From NCBI RefSeq assembly GCF_902706185.1, contig NZ_CACSJM010000011.1, positions 1 through 63,754 of the forward strand: a stretch of DNA of 63,754 nt, read 5' to 3'. Below the pieces are notes generated by a model that did not search any database, was not told the DNA's origin, and was given only the letters and a program-made list of their open reading frames with translations. A program made the position numbers and the translations under genes. This DNA is from Roseomonas sp. 18066. GTDB taxonomy: Bacteria; Pseudomonadota; Alphaproteobacteria; Acetobacterales; Acetobacteraceae. This document shows, piece by piece, positions 7,984-16,326 of this stretch. Within the stretch, counting starts at the first letter, position 1. Each line of letters starts with the position of its first letter.

Positions 7984-9924
7984 TCAGCCTTCCGCGATCT
8001 GCAATTCGTCGGCGAGGCTGGCGATATCCTCGATGGCGGCGGCCAGGTCCTCGGCGCCGCGCGCCTGCTGCCGGGCGGCCGCGGCCGATTCCACCGCGGC
8101 GCTGCTGGCCTGCCCGGCGGCGGTGGCGATCTGCTGCGTGCCGGTCACCACCTCGCGCACCGCGCCCAGCGCCAGGCCGGTGCCGTCGAGGATTTCCGCC
8201 GTGGCCGCGGCCAGCGCCGCCACCTCGCCCTCGACCGCGGCCAGCCTGCCGGCGATCTGCTGGTTGCGGCCGATCTCGGCGGTGGCGGCCAGCCCGACCT
8301 GCTCCAGGTCGCGCCGCACCAGGCCGATCTGCTCGCGAATCTCCTCCACCGCATCCTGCATCCGCTCGGCATTGCCGGCGGCATCGCGGGCCAGCGCGCG
8401 GATATCGGCCGAGACGGTGGCGAAGCCGCCGCCCGCCTCGCCGGCGCGCGCCGCCTCCACCGCGCCGCTGACCGCCAGCATGTTGGTCTGCGCCGCGACC
8501 AGCGCGATGCCGTCCACCACCTTGCCGATGCGCCGCGCCATCTGCTGCAGCGAGCCGATCAGCGCGGCCACCGCCGCCGCCTCGGCCGAGACCTGCGCCA
8601 GGCTGCCGGACAGCCGCTGCACCGCGCCGCGCCCCTCGGCCAGCTGCGGCCGCATGCCCTGCAGCCGCCCGGCGCTGGCGGCGGCGCCGTCGCGGGTGCG
8701 CAGCGCCGCGCGCTCGATGCCGGCCATGGCGGCGGCCGATTGCCGGGTCGCCGCCGCCTGCGCCTCGGCGCCGCGGCTGATCTGGCCGATCGAGGCCATG
8801 ATCTGCCCGGCCGCCGCCGACAGCTCCTGCACGCTGGCCGACAGCTGCTCGGCCGCCGCGGCCACCTGGTCGGCCTTGCCCTGGCCGCCGCCGGACAGCA
8901 GCTCCTCGGCGATCACCGCCAGCGTTTGGGCGGTGGTGTGGCTCTGCTCCAGCGCCTGGCCCTGCTGCTCGACGGCGCGCTGCGATTCCTCGGCCGCCGC
9001 GGCCTGCTGCTCGGCCGCCGCGGCGATCAGCGCGGCGCCGCGCTGCGCCTCCTGCATGCCGAGCTCGGCCTCCTGCGCCGCACCCAGGATCAGCTCGGCC
9101 TGCTCGACCATGGCCACCATCTCGCCGCGCATCGCCTCCAGCCGGCCGACCACGCCGCGGCCATTGGTGGCCTCGGATTCGGCCAGGCCGGCAGCGGCGC
9201 GGATCCGCCCGGCCACCGTCCGCACCTCGCCGCCGACGCTCTCGGCCAGCCGGGCGACCTCGGCGGCGGAGGCCTCGCTGGCCTCGGCGAAGGCGCGCAC
9301 CTCCTCGGCCACCACGGCGAAGCCGCGGCCGGCCTCGCCGGCGCGGCTGGCCTCGATCGCGGCGTTCAGCGCCAGCAGGTTGGTCTGGTCGGCGATATCG
9401 GCGATCAGCACGGTGATCTCGCCGATCTCGGCGGCCTGGCGCTCCAGCCCCTCGACCACGGCGACCGAGCGGCGCTGGCGCGCGGCATTCTCGGCGACGG
9501 CGGCGGCGGCGGCGTCGATCTGGCCGCCGGTCTCCAGCAGCAGGATCTGCAGCGCGTCGGCGCGGCGGCGCAGCAGCTCGGCGCGGTCGCGCGCCTGCAG
9601 GAAGACGGCGCTGACATTCTCGACCGAGCCCTGGCTTTCCTGCGCGGCGCCGGCGGCCTCGCTGGCGGCGCCGGCGATCTGGTGCAGCGCGCGGCGCAGC
9701 TGCTGCGACGCGGCGGCGGCCTGGGCGACGCCGGCCGCCAGCTCCTCGGTGGCGGCGCCGATGCGCTCGGCCGCCTTCTGCCGGCGCAGCCGGGCGCGGT
9801 CCTGGGCGCGGCGGCTGGCCACCGGGGCGGCGAGCGGGGCGCGCAGGCGGGTCACCGGCGGCTCGGCCTCGACAGGGCCCTGGCCGGGCTTGCGCGGCAG
9901 GTCGGAGGTCTTCACCAGGGCCAT
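7984..9924 (-). CDS. Soluble methyl-accepting chemotaxis protein with two signalling tips
   Basis: 646 residues from ATG 9924, chosen because GGAG stands 8 bp upstream and earlier in-frame codons read into the divergent gene. There is no signal peptide or membrane segment, so it is cytoplasmic. Nearly the whole length is alanine/glutamate-rich coiled coil. Two MCP hairpin tips are present: a canonical one ([20 protein letters not shown], residues 175-194) and a second, diverged one ([20 protein letters not shown], residues 474-493) followed by [21 protein letters not shown]. Ordinary MCPs have one. No recognisable sensory domain was found in the first 150 residues. It heads the operon and is the only receptor gene visible, so it probably serves this CheA/CheW set. 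Confidence 0.9.
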   Translation of the reverse strand: MALVKTSDLPRKPGQGPVEAEPPVTRLRAPLAAPVASRRAQDRARLRRQKAAERIGAATEELAAGVAQAAAASQQLRRALHQIAGAASEAAGAAQESQGSVENVSAVFLQARDRAELLRRRADALQILLLETGGQIDAAAAAVAENAARQRRSVAVVEGLERQAAEIGEITVLIADIADQTNLLALNAAIEASRAGEAGRGFAVVAEEVRAFAEASEASAAEVARLAESVGGEVRTVAGRIRAAAGLAESEATNGRGVVGRLEAMRGEMVAMVEQAELILGAAQEAELGMQEAQRGAALIAAAAEQQAAAAEESQRAVEQQGQALEQSHTTAQTLAVIAEELLSGGGQGKADQVAAAAEQLSASVQELSAAAGQIMASIGQISRGAEAQAAATRQSAAAMAGIERAALRTRDGAAASAGRLQGMRPQLAEGRGAVQRLSGSLAQVSAEAAAVAALIGSLQQMARRIGKVVDGIALVAAQTNMLAVSGAVEAARAGEAGGGFATVSADIRALARDAAGNAERMQDAVEEIREQIGLVRRDLEQVGLAATAEIGRNQQIAGRLAAVEGEVAALAAATAEILDGTGLALGAVREVVTGTQQIATAAGQASSAAVESAAAARQQARGAEDLAAAIEDIASLADELQIAEG

Positions 9925-10084
9925 GCAAAGCTCCGCGCGGCAGGCATGAGGGGGTGGCCAATCGGCCCGAATGAAGTCGCTTCCTGCGCCGGATGCAAGG
10001 GCGGCGCCAGACTGGAACCGGTTCGCCCCGAGGCTGCAGCGCGGCAGGCTTGCCAGGGTCGCCGCCAGGGCTGAAGAAAGCCCG

Positions 10085-11404
10085 ATGGATGCCACCGCCG
10101 AGGCTGCCTCGATGACCCCGGCCGCGCGGCTGGCGGCGCTGCGTGCCGGCCGGCTGGCGGGGCTGCGGGCGCTGCGGCTGCCCGGGCTGGGCCTGGCCAC
10201 CCTGCCGCCGGAGATCCTGGCGCTGGCGCCGACGCTGGAGGTGCTCGACCTCAGCGACAATCGGCTTGCGGATCTGCCGGCGGAATTCGCCCGGCTGACG
10301 CGGCTGACGGCGGTGTTCCTCTCGGGCAACCCGCTGCGGCGGCTGCCGCCGGTGCTGGGGGATTGCGCCGCGCTCAGCCAGGTCGGCGCCCGTGGCTGCG
10401 GCATGGAGGCGCTGCCGGCCGAGGCGCTGCCGCCCTGCCTGCGCTGGCTCACCCTGACCGACAATTTTCTGTCGGTTCTGCCCGCTTCTCTCGGCGAGCG
10501 GCCGGACCTGAAAAAGCTGCTGCTGGCGGGGAACCGGCTGCGCGCGCTGCCCGACAGTCTGGCAGCCGCGCCGGCGCTGGAGCTGCTGCGGCTGGCGGCG
10601 AACGACCTGCAGGCGCTGCCGGGCTGGCTGGCGCGGCTGCCCGCCCTCGCCTGGCTCGCTTACGCTGGCAACCCCTTCGAGGGGGCTTCCCCGGTGCCGG
10701 CGGCGCCGGCGATCCGCTGGGCGGAGCTGGAGCCCGGCGCGCTGCTGGGCGAGGGCGCCTCCGGCCGGGTGGTGGCGGCGCGCTGGCAGCAGCCCGGGGC
10801 GGGGGCGCGCAGCGTGGCGCTGAAGCTGTTCAAGGGCGCCATGACCAGCGACGGCCTGCCGGAGCGCGAGATGGCCGCCTGCCTGGCCGCGGGGGCACAT
10901 CCGCACCTGCCCGGGGCGCTGGGCCGCATCGAGGCGCATCCCGACGGGCTGGCCGGGCTGGTGATGCCGCGGCTGCCATCCGGCTGGCAGGCGCTGGCCG
11001 GGCCGCCGAGCCTGGCCTCCTGCTCGCGCGACATCTGGCCGGAGGGCCGCCGCCTCGGCGCCGAAGCCGGGCTGCGCCTGGCCCGCGCCGCCGCCGCGGC
11101 GGCGGCGCATCTGCACGGCCGCGGCCTGCTGCATGGCGACCTCTATGCGCACAACCTGCTGTGGGACGGGACACGCGGCGAGGCGGTGCTCAGCGATTTC
11201 GGCGCCGCCAGCCTGCTGGGCCGCGACGGGGCGGCGCTGGCGAAGCTGGAAAGCCGGGCGCTGGGCATCCTGCTGCAGGAGCTGGTGGCCGCCTGCCCGG
11301 CGCTCGACGGCAGCCTCGGCCCGCTGGCGGCGGCCTGCGTCCAGCCCGAGGTGGCGCGGCGCCCTGGCCTGGCCGAGGCCCTGGCGCTGATGCCGGAGCC
11401 GTGA
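10085..11404 (+). CDS. Leucine-rich-repeat protein kinase
   Basis: 439 residues from ATG 10085 (GAAGAAAG lies just upstream; an in-frame ATG at 9971 would add 38 unlikely residues). Residues 15-215 hold about eight LRR units of the LxxLPxxLxxLxxLxxLxLxxN type. Residues 225-435 hold a protein-kinase fold: glycine loop [12 protein letters not shown]-binding Lys in VALKLFKG, catalytic loop [10 protein letters not shown] (H-x-D-x4-N) and metal-binding DFGAA. The activation segment and C-lobe are short. It is probably a Ser/Thr kinase in which the LRR face selects the target. It diverges from the chemotaxis operon across 160 bp, and no phosphatase or substrate gene is beside it. Confidence 0.85.
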   Translation: MDATAEAASMTPAARLAALRAGRLAGLRALRLPGLGLATLPPEILALAPTLEVLDLSDNRLADLPAEFARLTRLTAVFLSGNPLRRLPPVLGDCAALSQVGARGCGMEALPAEALPPCLRWLTLTDNFLSVLPASLGERPDLKKLLLAGNRLRALPDSLAAAPALELLRLAANDLQALPGWLARLPALAWLAYAGNPFEGASPVPAAPAIRWAELEPGALLGEGASGRVVAARWQQPGAGARSVALKLFKGAMTSDGLPEREMAACLAAGAHPHLPGALGRIEAHPDGLAGLVMPRLPSGWQALAGPPSLASCSRDIWPEGRRLGAEAGLRLARAAAAAAAHLHGRGLLHGDLYAHNLLWDGTRGEAVLSDFGAASLLGRDGAALAKLESRALGILLQELVAACPALDGSLGPLAAACVQPEVARRPGLAEALALMPEP

Positions 11405-11416
11405 AGCCGGCCGCGC

Positions 11417-11430
11417 TTGATCCAGATCAA
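11417..11430 (+). promoter_or_regulatory. Perfect FNR/FixK-type box upstream of the CBS-BON gene
   Basis: TTGATCCAGATCAA matches TTGAT-N4-ATCAA at every fixed base. Its centre (11423.5) lies 41.5 bp before 11465. A TATCGA hexamer preceded by TG (11451-11458) sits where the -10 element of such a class II promoter would be. The downstream gene starts at 11519. Confidence 0.75.
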
Positions 11431-11518
11431 TTCAGGTTAACTTTCCTTCATGTATCGATGGCCACGGGGTGTGGGATGCGTCCCGCCTCCCCGCCCGACC
11501 GACCTGAAAGGACAAAAA

Positions 11519-12205
11519 ATGCTGGTGAGGGATGTGATGACGCGGGATGCCATGACGGTGGCGCCGGAGACCCCGGCCGCCGCCCTGGCCGCGCTCTTCG
11601 CCGAGCGCGGCATTTCCGGCGTGCCGGTGGTGGATGCGGCGGGAAAGCTGCTCGGGATGGTGACCGAGGGCGACCTGATCCGGCAGCTGGCGGCCGAGGG
11701 CGAGGCGCCGCGCGGCTGGTTCCGCCGGCTGATCGATTCGGCCCCGGCCCAGGCCGAGCATTACGCCCGCAGCCATGGCCGCACCGCCCGCGACCTGATG
11801 TCGACCGGGATCGTCAGCACCACCGAGGATGCCACGGTCTCGGCCGCGGCGGCGCAGCTTGAATCGGCCAAGGTGCGGCGGCTGCCGGTGCTGCGCGACG
11901 GCCAGCTGGTCGGCATCCTGTCGCGCGCCGACCTGATGCGCGCGGTGCTGGCCCCGCCCGAGGCGGCGGCGACCGCCCCGACCGACCGCGAGATCCACCA
12001 GCGGCTGCGCGACGCCATGGCGGCGCAGCCCTGGGCCGATTCCTACCTGATCTTCGTCGAGGTGCGCGGCGGCATCGTCACCTTCCACGGCTTCAGCCGC
12101 GGCGAGGAGATCGGCCGTGGCCTGCGGGTGCTGGCGGAAGGCATTCCGGGGGTCAAGGCGGTGAAGCTGGACCTGGTGCCGCGGCCGGCTTTCGTTCTCG
12201 ACTGA
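11519..12205 (+). CDS. CBS-pair protein with C-terminal BON domain
   Basis: 228 residues; start chosen at ATG 11519 after the Shine-Dalgarno AAAGGA. Two CBS motifs form one Bateman module: residues 1-60 (VRDVMTRDAMTVAP ... GVPVVDAAGKLLGMVTEGDL) and 90-150 (ARDLMSTGIVSTTEDATV ... RLPVLRDGQLVGILSRADLM). A BON domain follows at about 165-225. CBS pairs bind adenine nucleotides; BON domains are thought to bind membranes or other proteins. The protein is soluble. The FNR-type box upstream predicts induction when oxygen is low, as is known for several CBS proteins in alphaproteobacterial FixK/FNR regulons. The precise function is unknown. Confidence 0.85.
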   Translation: MLVRDVMTRDAMTVAPETPAAALAALFAERGISGVPVVDAAGKLLGMVTEGDLIRQLAAEGEAPRGWFRRLIDSAPAQAEHYARSHGRTARDLMSTGIVSTTEDATVSAAAAQLESAKVRRLPVLRDGQLVGILSRADLMRAVLAPPEAAATAPTDREIHQRLRDAMAAQPWADSYLIFVEVRGGIVTFHGFSRGEEIGRGLRVLAEGIPGVKAVKLDLVPRPAFVLD

Positions 12206-12323
12206 GGGGGCGGTAGCGGGGGGCGTCGCAATAGTTGAACGCGATTAAAATTTACACCGGATTTACATACGGCGCGGCCCCTTATACACCGGGTTTCCCC
12301 CACCGAAAGATGGTGTCCGAGAA

Positions 12324-12758
12324 ATGCCCGACGACGCGACGAAGACGGATTTGCTGACCCTGACCGCCCAGATCGTTGCCGCCCATGTCGGGCATAACGC
12401 GGTGCAGGCGGGCGACGTGCCGGTGCTGATCGAGCAGGTCTATCGCAGCCTGGCCGGGCTCGGCACCACCCCGGTGCAGGCCGCCCCCGAGGTCGCCGAG
12501 CGGCCGCAGCCGGCGGTGCCGATCAAGAAGTCGGTGATGCCGGAATATCTGGTCTGCCTGGAAGACGGCAAGAAGCTGAAGATGCTGAAGCGGCATCTGC
12601 AGACCGCCTATGGCATGACGCCTGCGCAGTATCGCGAGCGCTGGAACCTGCCGGCCGACTACCCCATGGTCGCGCCCGACTATGCCGCCAAGCGGTCCTC
12701 GCTGGCCAAGCAGATCGGCCTGGGCAAGGGCACCGGCGGCCGCGGTCGTTCTTCCTGA
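12324..12758 (+). CDS. mucR: MucR/Ros-family transcriptional regulator
   Basis: 144 residues, the usual MucR length. The C-terminal half carries the family core: MPEYLVCLEDGKKLKMLKRH followed by GMTPAQYRERWNLPADYPMVAPDYAAKRSSLAKQIGLG. MucR proteins are zinc-binding, H-NS-like repressors of AT-rich promoters that control surface polysaccharide, motility and their own gene. The zinc-finger region is degenerate: the Cys and the first His (KRHL) are there, but the next His of many homologues is Tyr (HLQTAY). The gene stands alone, with an unusually AT-rich patch (12230-12275) in its upstream region that would suit autoregulation. Confidence 0.9.
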   Translation: MPDDATKTDLLTLTAQIVAAHVGHNAVQAGDVPVLIEQVYRSLAGLGTTPVQAAPEVAERPQPAVPIKKSVMPEYLVCLEDGKKLKMLKRHLQTAYGMTPAQYRERWNLPADYPMVAPDYAAKRSSLAKQIGLGKGTGGRGRSS

Positions 12759-12770
12759 TTTTCGACCCGT

Positions 12771-12795
12771 CGCCGGGCGCCGATGGCGCCCGGCG
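12771..12795 (+). terminator. mucR: Perfect 11-bp hairpin after mucR
   Basis: CGCCGGGCGCC (12771-12781) pairs without mismatch with GGCGCCCGGCG (12785-12795) around a GAT loop, 12 bp after the mucR stop and before the convergent TonB-receptor gene. There is no T-run, so it may work with Rho or simply stabilise the 3' end. It could act in both directions. Confidence 0.6.
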
Positions 12796-12815
12796 GCACT
12801 TCTCAGAAGCTGCCC

Positions 12816-12830
12816 CGCGGCGGAGCCGCG
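12816..12830 (-). terminator. Small hairpin directly after the TonB-receptor stop codon
   Basis: CGCGGC (12816-12821) and GCCGCG (12825-12830) enclose a GGA loop and touch the stop codon at 12831. The 9-mer TCAGAAGCT, which includes the stop codon, recurs at 12803-12811, so the hairpin sits between two direct repeats. Confidence 0.4.
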
Positions 12831-15215
12831 TCAGAAGCTAAACGTGGCTGACACGACGTAGGTCCGCGCCTCGTTCTGGTTCAGCAGGGAAAAACCCGGG
12901 TAGAGCGTCCAGTAGCGCGTGTCGAAGACATTGCGCACCGCCGCCCGCAGCACGATCGGCCTGGCCTCGGCCCGCTCGATCACATAGCGCGCCCCCAGAT
13001 CCACCGTCGTCGAGGCCCCCAGGCTCTGCTTGTTGGCGGCATCGGCATAGTTGTTGCCGGTGTAGATCGCCCGCGCGCTCAGCGTCAGGTTCGGCACGAA
13101 GGCCGGGTCCCATTCGCCGGTCAGGTTGAGGTTGGTCCGCGCCACGCCCAGCACCCGCCGGCCATCATAGAGCCCCCCTTGGGTCTTGCTCTGCTCGGCG
13201 TCCAGGAACATGGCGCCGGCGACCAGGCGGAAGCCGGGCAGCGGCTCGCCGGCGATGGTCAGCTCGGTGCCGCGGAAGCGCTGCTCGCCCTCGGCGCGGA
13301 AGCTGTTGGTGGCGGCGTCGGCGATGCCGGATTCCTGGGTGATCTGGAAGGCGCTGATGGTGGCCAGCGCCACGCCCAGGTCGAATTTCGCCCCGGCCTC
13401 GTATTGCTTGGAGACGTACGGCGCCAGCGTCTCGCCGCCATTGCGGTAGGTCTGCGCCACCACCGTGCCCTGCTGCAGCGCCTCGATATAGGAGGCGTAG
13501 AGGGAAACGTTGCGCCAGGGCTTCACCACCAGCCCGACGACGGGCGTGACCACATCCTGCTCATAGCCCGAGGTCTTGGCGCCGGTCGCGGTCGCGTAGT
13601 TGCTGACCGAAATATCCTGGCGCCGGGCGCCGACCGTCAGCTGGATGCGCTCGTCCAGGACCGACATGGTGTCGGCCAAAGCGAGGCTCTGGAAGACGGT
13701 GTCGCTCTGCCTGGTCGGCGTCCGCCGCGGCAGGAAGGGCGCCGGGTTGAAGACCGGGTTGTACAGGTTGGAGCGGATCGAGCTCAGCGCCAGCCCACCG
13801 GCGCTGTCGCGGATCGCCCAATAGGCGCTGTAGCCCAGGCTGACGCTGTGCTGCACCGGCCCGGTGCGGAAGCGGCCGCGCAGGCCGAGCTCGCCGGTGC
13901 GGCGGTCGATGGTGATCTGGTTGTAGTTGGCGGTGCTGAGGAAATTGCCATTCGGCAGCACCGCCGTGCCCTGGTCCAGCACCTGGTTCCAGTCGGTATG
14001 GCTGGTGCCGGCGGCGGCGAAGGCGGTCAGGTCGGGCAGGATGTCGTATTCGGCGCGGACGGCGCCGTAGCTGTCCTGGAGCTGGGTGAAGTTCCAGGGC
14101 GAGACATAGCTGCGGCGCGGATCCGGCGGCGCCGCCACCCCCTGCCCCGCGGCCGGGGTGATGGTGATATTGGCGCGGTCGGTCTGCAGGCTCTGGTAGC
14201 CGAGATCGGCCGACAGGCGCAGCCGCTCGCCGCGATAGTCGAGGCCGAGGGTGGCGGCGCCGAGCTCCTGGCTCTGGCCGTTCACCGAGGTGCGGCCATC
14301 GCGATACTGGCCGTTCAGCCGGACACCCCATTCCTGCTGCGCGCCGAAGCGGCGGCCGTAATCGATGCGGGTGCCGAGGCGGGAATCCGACAGATAGTCG
14401 AGTGTCAGCTCGGCCAGCGGCTCGGCCTCGGCGCGCTTGGGCACCAGGTTGATGACGCCGCCGACGCCCGACGGCGACATGCCGGACAGGAAGGCGGCCG
14501 GGCCGCGCAGCACCTCGACCCGCTCGATGCCGATCAGCGTGGTCTGGGAATTCGGCGCCAGCCCGTACATGCCGTCGAAGCCGATCGAGCCATTGCCCAG
14601 GAAGATGCCGCGCATGCTGAAGGAATTGGCGTTGCCGTTGTTGGTCGGGTCGCCCAGCCGCACCGCCGGGTCGCTGGAGACCACATCGGCCACCGACTGC
14701 GCCTGGCTGTCGGCGATGAAGCGCTGGGTGAAGGCCTGGCTGCTGAAGGGCGTGTCCATCACCTCCCGCCGCCCCAGCAGCCCCATCTGCTGCCCGGACG
14801 CCACCTGCCCGCCCGGCAGCGCCGGCAGCGGCGCGCCCATGGTGGAGGTGGCGCGCGCCCCCTGCACCGAGACCTCCGGCAGTTCGAGGGCGCCTTCGCG
14901 GGCCGGCGGCGGGGTCAGGGTGACGACGCCCGGGGCGGTGAAGCGGAAGCCCAGGCCGGTGCCGACCAGCAGCCGGCGCAGCGCCTCCTCCGGCGTCGCG
15001 CGGCCCGACAGGCCGGGGGACTGCCGCCCCTCGGCGATGGCCGCGTCATAGAGCAGCTGCACGCCGGATTGCCGGTAGAAGGCGACCAGCGCGGTGGGCA
15101 GCGGCTGCGCCGGGATGGCGAAGTCGATCGCCGATTGCGCGGCGGCCGGGGCGGAAAGCAACGGGGCGGGAAGCAGCAGCGCCGCCAGCAGGGGGACACG
15201 AAAGGAAGGGGGCAT
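12831..15215 (-). CDS. TonB-dependent siderophore receptor with FecA-like signalling domain
   Basis: 794 residues. A signal peptide (residues 1-27, ending PAAAQS) is followed by an STN domain at about 30-105 (FAIPAQPLPTALVAFYRQSG ... LLVGTGLGFRF). A plug domain lies at about 140-270 (GIERVEVLRGPAAFLSGMSP, GGVINLVPKRA) and then a 22-strand-type barrel ending in the aromatic outer-membrane sorting signal VSATFSF. It imports ferric siderophore or a similar chelate using TonB energy. STN domains normally signal to a FecR-type anti-sigma factor, yet no sigma/anti-sigma pair is adjacent. The ligand cannot be told from sequence. Confidence 0.9.
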   Translation of the reverse strand: MPPSFRVPLLAALLLPAPLLSAPAAAQSAIDFAIPAQPLPTALVAFYRQSGVQLLYDAAIAEGRQSPGLSGRATPEEALRRLLVGTGLGFRFTAPGVVTLTPPPAREGALELPEVSVQGARATSTMGAPLPALPGGQVASGQQMGLLGRREVMDTPFSSQAFTQRFIADSQAQSVADVVSSDPAVRLGDPTNNGNANSFSMRGIFLGNGSIGFDGMYGLAPNSQTTLIGIERVEVLRGPAAFLSGMSPSGVGGVINLVPKRAEAEPLAELTLDYLSDSRLGTRIDYGRRFGAQQEWGVRLNGQYRDGRTSVNGQSQELGAATLGLDYRGERLRLSADLGYQSLQTDRANITITPAAGQGVAAPPDPRRSYVSPWNFTQLQDSYGAVRAEYDILPDLTAFAAAGTSHTDWNQVLDQGTAVLPNGNFLSTANYNQITIDRRTGELGLRGRFRTGPVQHSVSLGYSAYWAIRDSAGGLALSSIRSNLYNPVFNPAPFLPRRTPTRQSDTVFQSLALADTMSVLDERIQLTVGARRQDISVSNYATATGAKTSGYEQDVVTPVVGLVVKPWRNVSLYASYIEALQQGTVVAQTYRNGGETLAPYVSKQYEAGAKFDLGVALATISAFQITQESGIADAATNSFRAEGEQRFRGTELTIAGEPLPGFRLVAGAMFLDAEQSKTQGGLYDGRRVLGVARTNLNLTGEWDPAFVPNLTLSARAIYTGNNYADAANKQSLGASTTVDLGARYVIERAEARPIVLRAAVRNVFDTRYWTLYPGFSLLNQNEARTYVVSATFSF

Positions 15216-15311
15216 GCGGGTCAGATCCGATTCGCGAGCGACACGCAGTCGCGGTTCGGACAGGTGACCCCGGCGGCGGCGCCCCCCATTACAGAGGCGT
15301 CGCCGTTTTTT

Positions 15312-16166
15312 TCAGAGCATGGCCGGGCGGGTCAGGCTGCTGCGATGGCCGGTGGTGGCGGCGAGGCGCTCGGCCAGCACGCGGCGCGCCTCGGCGCCGC
15401 CCTGGCGCAGCGCCGTCAGCTCCTCCGCCTTGAGCAGCACCACGGGCACCATGCGCACCGGCGACAGCGGCATGTCCTCGATCATCGGCGGGAAGTCGGG
15501 GTCGGGGCCGCCGAGCAGCAGGCCCAGCGCGTCATCCTCGGTGACGAAGCCGGGCGGCAGCTGGTCGGGCAGGCTGCGCGCCTGGCTGAAGCCGGGCAGC
15601 TCCATCGACAGCACGCCATGCCGGTCCAGCTGGGCGACGATGCCGCCGGCGCTGGCGACGGTGCCGGCGACATGGCTCAGCAGCTCGAAGGCCCAGGCGC
15701 GGCCTAGGCCGGAGACATCGCCGGGCAGCCCCGCGAATTCGGCGGCGATGTCGGCGGTCTCGACGAACAGCTCCATGCCATAGCCGTTGCCGCCGCCCTG
15801 GACATGGTCGAAGGGGTCGGACAGCCCGTCGGTCGCCAGCAGCAGGCTGTGGCCGCGCCGCACCACGCGATAGGCCTGGCGCGTCGAGGGCCAGGCCGGG
15901 CCGCCGGTGAAGGCGGGGCTGATCAGATGCGTCAGCACATCGTCCTCGACCTGCCCCACCGCCGCCCAATAGGCGTGGCGGCGGTCGAAGCCGGCCTGGA
16001 AGGCGGCGCTGTCATCGGGCGGCGCCTGCACCGACGCCGGCACTGGCGCGGCCGCCGGCAGGACGGGCGGCGGTTCGGCGGCGATGACGGGCGCGGGCGG
16101 CGGCGGGGCGGCCACCGGCTTGTCCTTCAGACCGAGCAGTCCACGCAGCCATGTCCACAGAGCCAC
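15312..16166 (-). CDS. Uncharacterised soluble protein, possibly SUFU-like
   Basis: 284 residues starting at GTG 16166 behind GGAGGA. Residues 1-17 are amphipathic, 18-60 are a proline/alanine-rich linker, and 75-270 form a globular domain (YRVVRRGHSLLLATDGLSDPF, GGGNGYGMELFVETADI, AWAFELLSHVAGTVA, GFVTEDDALGLLLGGPDPD). The ordering of an 'LLATDGLSDPF' strand, a 'GYGMELFVE' strand and a late 'E-DDALGLL' helix recalls suppressor-of-fused-type domains found in bacterial immunity-like proteins, but the match is from memory and weak. No signal peptide. It diverges from modA across 160 bp and has no obvious link to molybdate transport. Confidence 0.55.
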   Translation of the reverse strand: MALWTWLRGLLGLKDKPVAAPPPPAPVIAAEPPPVLPAAAPVPASVQAPPDDSAAFQAGFDRRHAYWAAVGQVEDDVLTHLISPAFTGGPAWPSTRQAYRVVRRGHSLLLATDGLSDPFDHVQGGGNGYGMELFVETADIAAEFAGLPGDVSGLGRAWAFELLSHVAGTVASAGGIVAQLDRHGVLSMELPGFSQARSLPDQLPPGFVTEDDALGLLLGGPDPDFPPMIEDMPLSPVRMVPVVLLKAEELTALRQGGAEARRVLAERLAATTGHRSSLTRPAML

Positions 16167-16280
16167 CGGAAGCTTCCTCCGTTACCGCTGGCCGCTGTGA
16201 TGCCCGATCGCGCGGCCGGCGCCCAGTCAAAGCCTGTTGTGGGGGCGTGACACTTTCGTCGCCAGCTTGTGCCGGCGGGG

Positions 16281-16304
16281 TCCCAACGATATAGCCGATT
16301 GGGA
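16281..16304 (+). promoter_or_regulatory. Inverted repeat in the modA upstream region
   Basis: TCCCAA (16281-16286) and TTGGGA (16299-16304) are perfect arms around 12 bp containing GATATAG. It is 22 bp before the modA start and so overlaps the likely promoter or leader. It is not the ModE consensus; an operator role is a guess. Confidence 0.35.
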
Positions 16305-16326
16305 ACAACGTGCGGAGCCTGCCCCG

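Noticed and set aside
7835..11152. A 1105-codon minus-strand frame across the MCP and LRR-kinase genes
   Set aside because: Out of frame with the MCP and antisense to the kinase; composition is Arg/Gly/Ala-rich with no domain.
12803..12839. Direct repeat TCAGAAGCT flanking a hairpin at the TonB-receptor stop, as a possible insertion scar
   Set aside because: Nine bases only, no mobile-element remnant between the copies; more likely a small local duplication.
13179..15707. An 842-codon plus-strand frame over the TonB receptor
   Set aside because: Antisense to a receptor with clear plug, barrel and C-terminal sorting signal.
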